Assembly (NCBI RefSeq): GCF_014904735.1
Contig: NZ_JACZCR010000028.1
Span: forward strand, 62,001 to 126,000
Direction of reading: 5' to 3'
Length of the DNA: 64,000 nt
Origin: Microbulbifer hainanensis
GTDB lineage: Bacteria; Pseudomonadota; Gammaproteobacteria; Pseudomonadales; Cellvibrionaceae
This document shows, in pieces, positions 45,812 to 55,698 of this stretch (position 1 is its first letter; the number at the start of each line of letters is the position of its first letter). The notes beneath the pieces were generated by a model. The model was not told the origin of the DNA, ran no database searches, and saw only the letters and a program-made list of their open reading frames with translations. Both the position numbers and the translations under genes were made by a program.

Positions 45812-47023
45812 ATGGGCGGCAAACTGGTCAAGCGACTTATCGGCATCGGGCTGTTCGCCGGACTGCTGCTGTTTTTCGCCTATTCCTTCATGCCCAAACC
45901 TGTCCCGGTGGACATGGCACCTGTGACCCGCGGCCCCATGACGGTGTCGGTGAGCGACGAGGGCTATACCCGCGTGCACGATGTCTACATCGTGTCGGCA
46001 CCGGTAACCGGCTATCTGTTGCGCATCGAGCGCGACGTGGGCGACCGGGTCGATGCACACAAGACCCCACTGGCCCAGCTTTTGCCCACGCACCCGCAGT
46101 TTCTCGACGAACGCGCACGCGCTCAGGCGGAGGCCGAAATCGCCAGTGCCGAAGCCGGGCTCAATCTCGCCCGCGCCGAGCGTCGAGATGCAGAGGCGCA
46201 GCTGAAATTCGCCCGCGCCGACGTTGCCCGGGGGCGCAAACTTGTCCCCAAAGGCTATATCTCCCAGGTGGAACTGGAGCGCCTGGAACTGGCGCTGGAC
46301 AGCGCCGAAGCGGCACTCGACACCGCAAAGGCGGCAGAACGCGTTCGCCGTGGCGAACTGGACAACGCCCGCGCCCAGCTGATAACACCGGACGCTGAAC
46401 ATCCGGAAATCAGCGACAACAAAATCATCCAGATTACCGCCCCGGTCAGTGGCGAGGTGCTACAGCGCCGCGAGGAGAGTGAGAAGGTCGTCACGGCCGG
46501 TACACCACTGCTGGAAATCGGCAATCCGGCGCTACTGGAAGTCGTGGTGGACCTGCTTTCGCGCGATGCGGTGCAGGTGAAACCCGGCGCTCCGGTCCTG
46601 ATGACCAGTTGGGGCGGTGACTATCCATTGAACGGTCGCGTGCGCCTGATCGAACCCTTTGGATTTACCAAGTTCTCGGCACTCGGAATCGAAGAGCAGC
46701 GAGTCAACGTCATCATCGATTTCACCGATCCCCGCAGCGAATGGTCACGGCTGGGCCACGGCTATCGGGTCGATGCCGAGATCGAGACCTGGAGCGGCAA
46801 AGATATACTGCAGGTACCCGCCGGCGCGCTGCTGCGCCACGCGGGTCAGTGGGCCGTGTTCAAAGTGGTCAACGGACGCGCGGTAATGACGCCGATTACC
46901 ATCGGGCACAACAATGGCCAAACGGCGGAAGTACTGAAAGGGCTCAGCGAAGACGAAACCCTGGTACTACATCCCAGTGAACGCATTGAGGACGGCATCA
47001 GCCTGACACGCAGAGACCGCTGA
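45812..47023 (+). CDS. HlyD-type periplasmic adaptor (membrane fusion protein)
   Basis: 403 residues, starting one base after the permease stop. N-terminal anchor LIGIGLFAGLLLFFAYSFM, a lipoyl-like hairpin domain split by a long coiled coil (ERARAQAEAEIASAEAGLNLARAERRDAEAQLKFARADV... ELERLELALDSAEAALDTAKAAERVRRGELDNARAQL), and the closing barrel ITAPVSGEVLQRREESEKVVTAGTPLLEIG. With the ATPase and permease it makes a MacAB-like tripartite exporter lacking its outer-membrane channel in this window. Confidence 0.9.
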   Translation: MGGKLVKRLIGIGLFAGLLLFFAYSFMPKPVPVDMAPVTRGPMTVSVSDEGYTRVHDVYIVSAPVTGYLLRIERDVGDRVDAHKTPLAQLLPTHPQFLDERARAQAEAEIASAEAGLNLARAERRDAEAQLKFARADVARGRKLVPKGYISQVELERLELALDSAEAALDTAKAAERVRRGELDNARAQLITPDAEHPEISDNKIIQITAPVSGEVLQRREESEKVVTAGTPLLEIGNPALLEVVVDLLSRDAVQVKPGAPVLMTSWGGDYPLNGRVRLIEPFGFTKFSALGIEEQRVNVIIDFTDPRSEWSRLGHGYRVDAEIETWSGKDILQVPAGALLRHAGQWAVFKVVNGRAVMTPITIGHNNGQTAEVLKGLSEDETLVLHPSERIEDGISLTRRDR

Positions 47024-47118
47024 CGCCGCTCGCGAACAACATCGGCCGAACAGGAGCCGTGGAACAGCCGCCTTCGGCATCAGTGCAAAGGAACGGGACA
47101 GCAGCAAACCAATACAAC

Positions 47119-47319
47119 TCAGTTTTTATCCCGATAACCGAGTACCCGCGCCGGCAGGAACAACAGTGCGCGCAAAAACGCAAACAGCGCATCGAAGGTA
47201 ATGCCAAGCAAGCGAAACGGCAGCGACAGCAGCCAAACGAACGGCCACAGAATCAAGGCGAGCAGTGCCAGCGGCCAGCACATGACAAATAGAAGCAGCC
47301 AAATAAAAAAAGTGGCCAT
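47119..47319 (-). CDS. Small membrane protein, unrecognised
   Basis: 66 residues, very hydrophobic: two adjacent membrane segments (FFIWLLLFVMCWPLALLALILWPFVWLLSLPF and LLGITFDALFAFLRALLFLPARVLGY). AAGGAAAG about 8 bases upstream of ATG 47319 supports it as a real gene. I do not recognise the family. Confidence 0.6.
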   Translation of the reverse strand: MATFFIWLLLFVMCWPLALLALILWPFVWLLSLPFRLLGITFDALFAFLRALLFLPARVLGYRDKN

Positions 47320-47371
47320 CGCTTGCTTTCCTTTTAACTTATTTTATGTAACTACTCAGCCCCGGCAGTAT

Positions 47372-47842
47372 CTACAGCGATTTCGCATAAATCCTGATTA
47401 CCGAAACTTTATCATTCTCGACTTCCAGCACCTCCACGACCTCTGAAGCAAATGCCACCTGCTTCTTGAGCTGCTTGTGAAAGCCCTCAAAGCTCTGCTT
47501 GAACTTGAGCACAATCACATCCTTTCCGGTAGTGATGCTTTCCAGCTTGGCTTTATATGAGGAACTTCCGCCCCGGTAATAGTTCATCCCCTTACGCATC
47601 TTGGCCTTATTTCCCGGCTTCCGGGTATCGTCCATGTCATTGGGGAAATGCTGGCTGCCTACGTCATCAGTAAGGAAAGAAAGATAATTTTCGATATCCT
47701 GTTCCGTGGCGTCCGGACGTTGTGTTTGCGTATAGGCCTTGAAATACTCCTCGCCGAACTTAGTTAAGTCTTGCTCATTCGCAAACGAATGCGCGGACAC
47801 GCTGAAAATCAGTGCAGATAACAGGGCGATACAGGTTTTCAT
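47372..47842 (-). CDS. Secreted NTF2/SnoaL-like protein, unrecognised
   Basis: 156 residues with a clear signal peptide (MKTCIALLSALIFSVSAHSFA) and AAAGGAG 7 bases upstream of ATG 47842. The mature part (FGEEYFKAYTQTQRPDATEQDIENYLSFLTDDVGSQHFPND ... VIVLKFKQSFEGFHKQLKKQVAFASEVVEVLEVENDKVSVIRIYAKSL) has the size and helix-then-sheet order of NTF2/SnoaL-like proteins. Function unknown; periplasmic. Confidence 0.7.
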   Translation of the reverse strand: MKTCIALLSALIFSVSAHSFANEQDLTKFGEEYFKAYTQTQRPDATEQDIENYLSFLTDDVGSQHFPNDMDDTRKPGNKAKMRKGMNYYRGGSSSYKAKLESITTGKDVIVLKFKQSFEGFHKQLKKQVAFASEVVEVLEVENDKVSVIRIYAKSL

Positions 47843-48539
47843 GGGAGCTCCTTTGCGGCATTTATTATTGGTATTACCGCGTCATATTTAACTGGAATAG
47901 CAATCAAGTCTCAAATACGGGCCATTACAGCCCGCTCAATTTCACACTATTCGAATTGGATTGGTCTCATGAATTGTCTTGGAGGGGTGCATCGTGTCCT
48001 TCATTCAGAGCAATGAAAGCACCCCAAGCCGGCCCTGTAACAGTCCACTGCTCTCGACAAGCTGCTGTTGGGAGCTACAAACCGATTGCCATCGCCACAG
48101 GGCATTCGGTTGGATGAATGATTTTCGCGACAAGAAGAAGGCGGAAAATTTCAGACAAAATATCCACAAAAATGCATAATGACACCATTATCCACCACCA
48201 ATATCCGAAAAATAAGGCACAAATGCCACTTTATACGGGGAACTTTTACAGCCTGCCCGGATTGACGAAACACGGTACCTGCAGCGCTTTAGGGCACTCT
48301 CCACGACGCTTGAATCCACAGAACAATTCGCTAGTATGCTAGGCGGACAAATAAATCCTGCCTTACTGTGCAGGCGTAAAGAACTGTAAAGACTCTGTAG
48401 TTGATCGCGACGCCCCGCATTTTCCGCCGGGGACTGGCAACACGCCGAATATCTTCCGCAAGTAAGCGACTCTCGATATTCGTCATTCATCCTGCCTGTT
48501 CGCCCTATACAGAGTCATTGCGAACCACTCGGAGAAATT
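47843..48539. other. Long intergenic region, no gene recognised
   Basis: 697 bases between the SnoaL-like gene (minus) and the M3 peptidase gene (plus). Both promoters should lie here. It is AT-rich near 48130-48230. Short open frames, such as a 15-codon one starting near 47969, lack support. No repeat, hairpin with T-run or RNA-gene fold was recognised. A small regulatory RNA cannot be excluded by eye. Confidence 0.4.
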
Positions 48540-50702
48540 ATGCGTAAATCCTTGATCGCTTCCGCAATTGGCATGAGCCTGGTACTGAGCGCCTGCTCGG
48601 ACGGCAATGCCGACAATAAACAGGTGTCCGCCGACGTGGCCCCCGCAACCAGCGCCCAGGACAAGGCTCCCATGAGCAAGTCAGCAAGCAATCCCCTGCT
48701 GAAGCCCAGCCCGCTGCAGGATCAGGCGCCGCAGTTTGACAAAGTCAAGATCGAAGATTTCCTTCCGGCATTCGCTGCCGGTCTCAAGGAGAATGTCGAA
48801 GAAATTACGGCCATCGCCGACAACCCCGAGCCGGCCACATTTGACAACACCGTTGTGGCAATGGAAAAAAGTGGCGCGCTGCTCGATCGTGTTTCCCGTG
48901 TCTTCTTTAACCTGGCGGCACTGAATTCGAACAAGCAGATTCAGGACATTCAGGCGGAAATGGCGCCCAAGCTGTCTGAGCACAACGACAACATCTACCT
49001 GAACCCGAAACTGTTCGCCCGCGTCAATCAGATTCACGAACAGGAAGCCGAATTGAGTGCGGAAGACCAGCGCCTGGTCGACTTCTACTACAAGGAATTC
49101 GTCCGTGCCGGTGCAAAACTGTCCGATAAGGATCAGGCCCAGGTGCGCACAATCAACACCGAACTGGCAGAACTGTCCACCGACTTCCAGAACAATATCC
49201 TCGCCTCTTTCAAGAACGACGTTATTCTGGTGAAAGACAAAAAGGAGCTTGCCGGCCTGTCTGACGAGCAGATCGCCTCCCTCGCGGCGGCAGCGAAAGA
49301 CGCGGGTAAAGACGGCTACATGATCACTCTGGTCAACACCACCCGTCAGCCGATCCTGACTCATCTGGAAAACCGTGAGCTGCGCAAGAAAATCTGGGAG
49401 ACCTCAGCCGATCGCGCCGCCGACACCAACGGTCCGCTGACCATCCGTATGGCGGAACTGCGCGCTGACAAGGCCAAACTGCTGGGTTACCCGAACTGGG
49501 CAGCATATGTCACCGCCGACGAGATGGCCAAGACTCCGGACGCAGTCTTCGGCATTCTTGATGACCTGGCCCCCAAAGCGGTAGCCAAAGCCAAAATTGA
49601 AGCCGCCGACATCCAGGACATGATCAAGCAGGATGGCAAAGACTTTACCCTGCAGCCGTGGGACTGGGCGTATTACGCCAACAAGGTACGCGCGGCCAAG
49701 TACGACCTGGACGAAAGTGAAGTCAAGCCCTACTTCGAGTTCAACCGCGTGCTGAACGATGGCCTGTTCTTCGCCATGAACAAGCTGTACGGCATTTCCT
49801 TCAAACCGCGTACCGACCTGCCGGTGTGGAACCCCGATGTGAAAGCGTTCGAGGTTTTCAATGAAGACGGCAGCTCCATCGGCCTCTTCTATCTGGACCC
49901 CTATGCCCGCGAAGGCAAGAACGGCGGCGCCTGGATGGATGAGTGGGTTACCCAGAGCGGCCTGCTGGGCACCAAGCCAGTGGTCTACAACGCACTCAAT
50001 ATTCCGAAGCCGGCGAAAGGCCAGCCCACGCTGATGACCTTTGATGAAGTCAGCACCATGTTCCACGAATTCGGGCACGCTGACCACGGTCTCTTCTCCC
50101 AGGTGAAATACCCGAGCCTGGCCGGCACCGCAACGGCCCGCGACTTCGTGGAGTTCCCGTCGCAGTTCAACGAAGACTGGAGCATCAAGCCCGAAGTCCT
50201 CGCCAATTACGCCAAGCACTACGAGACTGGCAAGCCGATTCCCCAGGATCTGTTGAAAAAGATCCTGAAGGCGCACAAGTTCAACCAGGGTTTCGATACC
50301 ACCGAATACCTGGGCGCGGCGCTGCTGGACATGGAATGGCACAGCATTCCGGCGGGCACCAAAATCGAAGACTTCAACGCGTTTGAGAAGAAAGCGCTGG
50401 CCAAGCACGGCATCGACTATGCACCGGTTCCGCCGCGCTACAAGTCAGCCTACTTCAGCCACATCTTCGCCGGCGGTTACTCTTCCGGCTACTACGCCTA
50501 CCTGTGGACCGAAGTCCTGGCGGCCGATTCGTTTGCCTATATGCAGACAAACGGCGGCCTGAACCGTGAAAACGGTGACACCTTCCGCGAAGCTGTACTG
50601 TCCAAGGGCAACAGCCAGGATCTGATGCAGGATTACATCAATTTCCGTGGCCAGAAGCCCACTACCGACGCCCTGCTGAAGCGTCGCGGCCTGGTCGACT
50701 GA
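48540..50702 (+). CDS. dcp: M3 family peptidyl-dipeptidase, lipoprotein
   Basis: 720 residues. Lipobox LSAC gives a lipidated Cys19 and a short linker. The mature enzyme follows the M3 family: zinc motif HEFGH in STMFHEFGHADHGLFSQVKYPSLAGTATARDFVEFPSQFNEDW, and the C-terminal substrate segment GGYSSGYYAYLWTEVLAADSF. The family releases dipeptides from the C-termini of peptides. Size and motifs fit Dcp, but most Dcp enzymes lack a lipoprotein signal, so this is an envelope-attached version. Confidence 0.9.
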   Translation: MRKSLIASAIGMSLVLSACSDGNADNKQVSADVAPATSAQDKAPMSKSASNPLLKPSPLQDQAPQFDKVKIEDFLPAFAAGLKENVEEITAIADNPEPATFDNTVVAMEKSGALLDRVSRVFFNLAALNSNKQIQDIQAEMAPKLSEHNDNIYLNPKLFARVNQIHEQEAELSAEDQRLVDFYYKEFVRAGAKLSDKDQAQVRTINTELAELSTDFQNNILASFKNDVILVKDKKELAGLSDEQIASLAAAAKDAGKDGYMITLVNTTRQPILTHLENRELRKKIWETSADRAADTNGPLTIRMAELRADKAKLLGYPNWAAYVTADEMAKTPDAVFGILDDLAPKAVAKAKIEAADIQDMIKQDGKDFTLQPWDWAYYANKVRAAKYDLDESEVKPYFEFNRVLNDGLFFAMNKLYGISFKPRTDLPVWNPDVKAFEVFNEDGSSIGLFYLDPYAREGKNGGAWMDEWVTQSGLLGTKPVVYNALNIPKPAKGQPTLMTFDEVSTMFHEFGHADHGLFSQVKYPSLAGTATARDFVEFPSQFNEDWSIKPEVLANYAKHYETGKPIPQDLLKKILKAHKFNQGFDTTEYLGAALLDMEWHSIPAGTKIEDFNAFEKKALAKHGIDYAPVPPRYKSAYFSHIFAGGYSSGYYAYLWTEVLAADSFAYMQTNGGLNRENGDTFREAVLSKGNSQDLMQDYINFRGQKPTTDALLKRRGLVD

Positions 50703-50742
50703 TCGGGTAATAGCCCGCCGGCCGGATATTCGGCCGGCCAAT

Positions 50743-50781
50743 AAAAAAGCCGGTCAGCGCTTTGCTGACCGGCTTTTTTTT
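50743..50781. terminator. Bidirectional terminator between M3 peptidase and malic enzyme genes
   Basis: AAAAAAGCCGGTCAGC - GCTTT - GCTGACCGGCTTTTTTTT forms an 11-bp GC-rich stem flanked by A-run and T-run, so it works on both strands. It lies 41 bases after the M3 stop and 23 bases beyond the malic enzyme stop. A second, shorter GC hairpin (CCGGCCG-GATATT-CGGCCGG) precedes it. Confidence 0.93.
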
Positions 50782-50803
50782 GCTTTCTGTTTGCCGCCCG
50801 GGC

Positions 50804-52483
50804 TTAAAAAGCGCGGCGGCGGTACTTGCGGTAGTTCGGCGTCCAGAAATTACGCTCGATGGACCTTTCCAGTTTTTCCAGATCCACCACCGGCGCCACA
50901 CCGTCTTCCTGTGCCTGCAGACCAACCGCCCTGGCAATGCTTTTGCTCAGATCGCGAATGTCCTTGAGCGATGGCAGCAGTGCGCCCTTGCCTTTCTTCA
51001 CTACCGGCGCGTGCTCGGCGAGCGCATTGGAGGCAGCCATCAGCATATTGTCGGTTACCCGCGAGGCGCCGGCGGCAATCGCACCGAGCCCGATACCCGG
51101 GAAGATATAGACATTATTACACTGCGCAATTGGATAGCGCTTGTCATCCAGTTCCACCGGCGCGAACGGACTGCCGGTGGCGACCATCGCCTCGCCGTGG
51201 GTCCAGGTGAGCACCTCCTGCGGCGTCGCCTCGGCACGGGAGGTGGGATTCGACAGCGGCATCACCAGCGGCCGCTTGCAGCCGGCATGTAGCGCCTCGA
51301 TAACCGGCTGAGAGAACAGGCTGCCCTGTCCCGATACGCCGATCAGGATGGTCGGCTTCACTTTTTCAATCAGCTGCTGCAGATCCCAGTCGGCGACACC
51401 CTTGAGCTTATTCGGATCCTGCGCCAGGTTTTCCTGGAAATCGTGCAGCCCTTTCATGTCGGTAGTGATCAGGCCGTAGCGATCGAACATAAACAGGCGG
51501 CTGCGCGCCTCTACGTCAGTCAGGCCCTCGCCCACCATCGCCTTGGCGATCTGTTCGGCGATACCACAGCCAGCAGAGCCGGCACCAACTACGACGACCC
51601 GCTGCTCCTGGAGGCTCTCCTCCTTGGATTTGCAAGCGGCGAGAATCGTGCCCAGCGCCACCGCGGCGGTGCCCTGGATATCGTCGTTGAAACAGCAGAT
51701 CTCGTCGCGGTAGCGCTCCAGCAGTGGCATCGCATTTGTCTGGGCAAAGTCTTCGAACTGCACCAGCACTTTCGGCCAGCGGCGCTTCACCGCAGCGATA
51801 AACTCCGCGACGAATTCGTCGTACTCCTCCTGGGAGATACGCTCGTGACGCCAGCCCATATACATGGGATCGTTCAGCAGCGTGCGGTTGTTGGTACCTA
51901 CGTCGAGGGTGACCGGCAGCGTGTAGGCCGGGCTGATGCCACCACAGGCGGTATACAGGGACAGCTTGCCGATGGGGATGCCCATGCCGCCGATACCCTG
52001 GTCACCGAGCCCGAGGATCCGCTCACCGTCGGTCACCACAATTACCTTCACGTTTTCCTTGGTGGCGCTGCGCAGGATGTCATCCATGTGCTCGCGGTCT
52101 GGATAGGATACGAACAGGCCGCGGTGATTGCGGTAGATATTGGAGAACTCTTCGCAGGCGTCACCGACTGTCGGGGTGTAGATGATCGGCAGCATCTCCT
52201 CGATATGCTGTTCGATCAGGTGGAAAAACAGTGTCTCGTTGTCGTCCTGGATACCGCGCAGGTAAATGTGACGCTCGAGATCCGAGCCGCACTGCAAGTA
52301 CTGGTGATAGGCGCGGCGAACCTGTTCCTTGATCGTTTCAACATTATTGGGCAGCAGGCCGATCAGGTTGAATTCGATCCGCTCTTTCAGGGTAAAGGCG
52401 CTGCCCTTGTTGAGCAGTGGAATTTCCAGCAGTGACGGACCGGCGTGAGGGGTGTAAAGGGGGCGCTTGTCTTTGTTGCTCAT
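50804..52483 (-). CDS. maeA: NAD-dependent malic enzyme
   Basis: 559 residues. N-terminal malic domain with [12 protein letters not shown] and [20 protein letters not shown], the catalytic-site region [33 protein letters not shown], and the NAD-binding domain with [16 protein letters not shown]. Full-length MaeA/SfcA type, converting malate to pyruvate with CO2 release. ATG 52483 is preferred over 52492 because GAGAG sits just upstream. Terminated at 50743-50781. Confidence 0.93.
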   Translation of the reverse strand: MSNKDKRPLYTPHAGPSLLEIPLLNKGSAFTLKERIEFNLIGLLPNNVETIKEQVRRAYHQYLQCGSDLERHIYLRGIQDDNETLFFHLIEQHIEEMLPIIYTPTVGDACEEFSNIYRNHRGLFVSYPDREHMDDILRSATKENVKVIVVTDGERILGLGDQGIGGMGIPIGKLSLYTACGGISPAYTLPVTLDVGTNNRTLLNDPMYMGWRHERISQEEYDEFVAEFIAAVKRRWPKVLVQFEDFAQTNAMPLLERYRDEICCFNDDIQGTAAVALGTILAACKSKEESLQEQRVVVVGAGSAGCGIAEQIAKAMVGEGLTDVEARSRLFMFDRYGLITTDMKGLHDFQENLAQDPNKLKGVADWDLQQLIEKVKPTILIGVSGQGSLFSQPVIEALHAGCKRPLVMPLSNPTSRAEATPQEVLTWTHGEAMVATGSPFAPVELDDKRYPIAQCNNVYIFPGIGLGAIAAGASRVTDNMLMAASNALAEHAPVVKKGKGALLPSLKDIRDLSKSIARAVGLQAQEDGVAPVVDLEKLERSIERNFWTPNYRKYRRRAF

Positions 52484-52668
52484 ATCTCTCAATACAGCTG
52501 ATCGCGGCGGGAGTGGCCGCCGCGGATAGGAATTTCATTGCGCAGCGAAGCAGCGGTGACCGAATAACACATCTCCAGTCACACTCTTCACCCGCGGCAT
52601 CGGCCTGATAAAGGCGCGAAGCCTATAGACGGCACCGGATGATAACAAGTCCCGGAGGCGTTGCGGAC

Positions 52669-53784
52669 TCAGGTGACCGAAAGGCCCTCCGGATCGTCCA
52701 GTTTCGACGGCGCCGCCAGCCCCTCGACTTCGACGGTCAGGTGGAATACCTGTGGGCAGCGGGCCTTAAGCTCGGCCTCCAGCTCGTCGATAACGCGTTC
52801 GGTGCGCTCCAGGGTGGCCTGGATAATCGCCCTAGTCTCCGCATACTCGCGCACCGCATCGCTGCGGCGCTGCTCCGGCACCCGTTCCAACAATTCCCGT
52901 TCATGGGCGGCGATACTCTCGCGCATATCGGTCATCAGCACTTCTTCGCGCAGCTCGATCTCCGCGACCACCACCGTGTGAGTATCGTCGACAATAATAG
53001 AGCGCAGGTCGTGGAAGCGCTCGATTTCGCGGTGATTGCTGACGATGTCTTCAAAGGCGTACTCAGCATCGTGATCCCGGATGCTGGTGAGGAAACGCAT
53101 GTTGACGATGCCGAGGAAGATAGCCGTAATACCCAGCATCAGCGCAATCAGCACGGAGAAACCGATATCCCACATCGGATTGCCGGTCATATGGGTCAGC
53201 CCGATACCACTGGCGGCAAGCAGCACACCGGTGACCGCAATGGTATCTTCCAGCAGTACCGCGAGCAGCGTCGGGTCGTCTGCCGCCACCAGGTAGTGCA
53301 ACAGGTTTTCCTCCCCATCGGCGCGCATGCGCGACAGAAACTCCTTTGACGCCACCACCAGTACGTAGCCTTCCAGCACAAAGGCAATCAGCAGCACTAT
53401 CGCCGATACCCAGATCGGCGAGAAGGAAAAGCCGAGAAAGGCAATGGACTCCGGCACTTCGATCGACGCCAGGTTGTGATACGCGTGCCAGGCGTGCGCC
53501 AGGCCAAGCCCGCAACCCACGGAAAACAGGCCGATGGCACTCCACAGGTTCCACAGGTATTTTTTCTGCCCGTGGCCGAAGGCGTACACCCGATCCGCCG
53601 GCTGCCCCCCGTGGGTAAGCCCGACCAGCAGGAATACCTGGTTCAGTGTATCCATCAGACTGTGGACTGCCTCGTTCATCATCGCTGCCGAGTGAGTGAC
53701 AAATGCAGCGATAAATTTCAGGCAGGTAATGATGGCGTTGACACAGATGGCGTAGAGAACGGCTTTTTTTGAACCTTGTGCCAT
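52669..53784 (-). CDS. CDF transporter of the ZnT9-like group
   Basis: 371 residues. The first helices carry NEAVHSLMDTLNQVFLLVGL (HxxxD on TM2), then ADRVYAFGHGQKKYLWNLWSAIGLFSVGCGLGLAHAWHA. The fifth-helix motif is LLEDTIAVTGVLLAASGIGLTHMTGNPMWDIG, as in the ZnT9/SLC30A9-like branch, where the usual second metal-site histidine is replaced by the ED pair. A cytosolic C-terminal domain follows (RFHDLRSIIVDDTHTVVVAEIEL). These proteins are described as zinc or manganese efflux carriers. Metal not determined. Confidence 0.85.
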   Translation of the reverse strand: MAQGSKKAVLYAICVNAIITCLKFIAAFVTHSAAMMNEAVHSLMDTLNQVFLLVGLTHGGQPADRVYAFGHGQKKYLWNLWSAIGLFSVGCGLGLAHAWHAYHNLASIEVPESIAFLGFSFSPIWVSAIVLLIAFVLEGYVLVVASKEFLSRMRADGEENLLHYLVAADDPTLLAVLLEDTIAVTGVLLAASGIGLTHMTGNPMWDIGFSVLIALMLGITAIFLGIVNMRFLTSIRDHDAEYAFEDIVSNHREIERFHDLRSIIVDDTHTVVVAEIELREEVLMTDMRESIAAHERELLERVPEQRRSDAVREYAETRAIIQATLERTERVIDELEAELKARCPQVFHLTVEVEGLAAPSKLDDPEGLSVT

Positions 53785-54014
53785 GGTAATTCCGACTTCC
53801 TTATCCGTTGGTTAGTTGCGGTGGGGGCTACTTTAACCTGTGAAAGCTTTGAACGACAGATGCAGATTCGTCCATAGCGCCGCGGGCATATACCTGTCAG
53901 TCCAATCGTCGTGCAGTTCAGTAAGATGCCTGGCACGGCATGGTCAAAAGTCAGTTAATCGCAGCAAGGGATCTAAGCTTTACTTTGAGTAAGTATGCAA
54001 AGGGAGTCAGCAAG

Positions 54015-55643
54015 GTGCACCCGCTCAAGTATCTGCCACTCTGCCTGATCGCTGCGACAGTCGCGACCACCCTACCTGGACTGGCCGCCGCGCAGTCGGG
54101 ACCCAAAATTCCGGCGTCCATCACCACACCGGATAAAACCGAGACGCGCATCGGCACACTCGAATACGTGGATGGCGTGCCGACCCGGGAAACCGTTGGG
54201 CGCGTGCTCGACACCCTGGATTTCACCCGTGCACTCAATGCCTACAACAACAGCTTTCGCGGCGCTTCCGCCTACGCGATTCGTGAGGGTGTGCACAGCA
54301 TCGGCGCCAAAGACAATGACGTGGTGATCTATCCCGAACTGATGGACGCCAACTCGCTGTTTCTTACCGCCAACGCCGACACCGTCTATTACATGGCGGC
54401 ACTGGACCTGTCCAAGGGCCCGCTGGTGATCGAGCAACCGTCGATGGGGTTGGGCACCATCAACGACATGTGGTTCAGCTGGGTCATCGACGTGGGCTTT
54501 CCCGGCCCCGACCGTGGCCACGGTGGCAAATACCTGCTGCTGCCACCCGGCTACGACGGCCCCCTGCCCGAGGGTGGCTTTTATATTGCCCGCGTCAAGA
54601 CCAATCACGCACTCTACGCCATGCGCGCCTACCTGGAGAACAATGACCCCAAGCCCGCGGTGGAAAACATCAAAAGCCACCTGAAAATCTATCCCTACGC
54701 GCCGGGCGGCGTGGGGACCAGTATCGCCACCGCACTGGAGGGCAAGGTGCGACTCGGCAAAAACCCGCCACCGCCAGCCACCAGATTCATCGATGCCACG
54801 GGCAAGGCATTCAATACGATTCCGCCGAGCGACTACGGCTTCTTCGAAATGATCAACGCCAACGTGCAGAACGAGCCGGCGGGCAGCTACGACGTGGAGC
54901 TTGCGGGCCAGCTGGCAGCGATTGGCATCGTCAGGGGCAAGCCGTTCCGGCCGGATGCACGGATGAAGAAAATCCTCGCCGATGCCGCCGCAGCCGGCGA
55001 CGCCACCGGACGGCTGCTCAACTGGCGCTGGAAAATGGCGCGCCCGGATTGGGCCTACTACTCCGATTCCATGTGGGCCAACATGCTGTGGGAGGGCGGC
55101 GCCTTTTTCGAAACACCGCCGCCGCAATTTACCAAAGAGAGCATGTTCAAGCCCTACCCGCCCACTGGCGCCCGTACCCTCGACTCCCGCACCGCCTTCT
55201 ACTTTGCCTACACCCTCGACTCGCCGGGAATGATCATGCGCATTCCCGATGTCGGCTCCCAGTACCTGATGGGATTCACCGACGCGGATGGCAACCCCTT
55301 CGATGGCAGCAAGACCTACAAGGTCACGTTGCCGAAGAATATCCCGGCAGGAAAATTCTGGTCCCTCACCGCGTATGACAACCAGACCCGCTCGATGCTG
55401 GTAACGCCACAGCGATATCCGCGTGCCGGAAGCCAAAGCTACCCGAGCCCGGCCGCAGAACCCAATCGCGACGGATCTACTACCATTTATTTCAGCCCTG
55501 AGAAGCCCGGTGGCATCGCACGCGGCAACTGGATACAGACGATACCAGGGAAAGGATGGTTCACAATCCTGCGACTCTACAGCCCCCTGGAACCGTTCTT
55601 CACGAAAAAATGGCGATCCGGTGAAATTGAACTGGTCAAGTAA
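54015..55643 (+). CDS. Periplasmic DUF1254/DUF1214 protein (GTG start)
   Basis: 542 residues from GTG 54015, which has AAGGGAG 8 bases upstream and a signal peptide (HPLKYLPLCLIAATVATTLPGLAAAQS); the frame is open to 53940. DUF1254 (about 60-190: NADTVYYMAALDLSKGPLVIEQPSMGLGTINDMWFSWVIDVGFPGPDRGHGGKYLLLPPGYDGPLPEGGF) and DUF1214 (about 420-540: GKFWSLTAYDNQTRSMLVTPQ, GNWIQTIPGKGWFTILRLYSPLEPFF) occur in the usual order. Family function unknown. First gene of the exported sulfatase-associated cluster. Confidence 0.88.
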   Translation: MHPLKYLPLCLIAATVATTLPGLAAAQSGPKIPASITTPDKTETRIGTLEYVDGVPTRETVGRVLDTLDFTRALNAYNNSFRGASAYAIREGVHSIGAKDNDVVIYPELMDANSLFLTANADTVYYMAALDLSKGPLVIEQPSMGLGTINDMWFSWVIDVGFPGPDRGHGGKYLLLPPGYDGPLPEGGFYIARVKTNHALYAMRAYLENNDPKPAVENIKSHLKIYPYAPGGVGTSIATALEGKVRLGKNPPPPATRFIDATGKAFNTIPPSDYGFFEMINANVQNEPAGSYDVELAGQLAAIGIVRGKPFRPDARMKKILADAAAAGDATGRLLNWRWKMARPDWAYYSDSMWANMLWEGGAFFETPPPQFTKESMFKPYPPTGARTLDSRTAFYFAYTLDSPGMIMRIPDVGSQYLMGFTDADGNPFDGSKTYKVTLPKNIPAGKFWSLTAYDNQTRSMLVTPQRYPRAGSQSYPSPAAEPNRDGSTTIYFSPEKPGGIARGNWIQTIPGKGWFTILRLYSPLEPFFTKKWRSGEIELVK

Positions 55644-55646
55644 CCG

Positions 55647-55665
55647 GGGACGCTGATCGCGTCCC
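55647..55665 (+). terminator. Intergenic hairpin after the DUF1254 gene
   Basis: GGGACGC-TGATC-GCGTCCC, a 7-bp perfect stem immediately after the DUF1254 stop and 34 bases before the DUF3604 start. There is no T-run, so it may be an attenuator or mRNA-processing element that uncouples the two genes rather than a full terminator. Confidence 0.4.
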
Positions 55666-55698
55666 GTGCTTCATGGATTTTCGGCAAGGAGTGACCCA

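Noticed and set aside
47969..48016. A 15-codon open frame following an ATG in the long gap before the M3 gene
   Set aside because: No ribosome-binding site, no recognisable peptide, and such short frames are frequent by chance.
49404..50408. A 334-residue minus-strand open frame
   Set aside because: Antisense shadow of the M3 peptidase, including the region encoding its HEFGH zinc motif.
54072..55436. A 454-residue open frame on the minus strand
   Set aside because: Shadow of the DUF1254/DUF1214 gene. High GC codon use leaves the opposite strand open.
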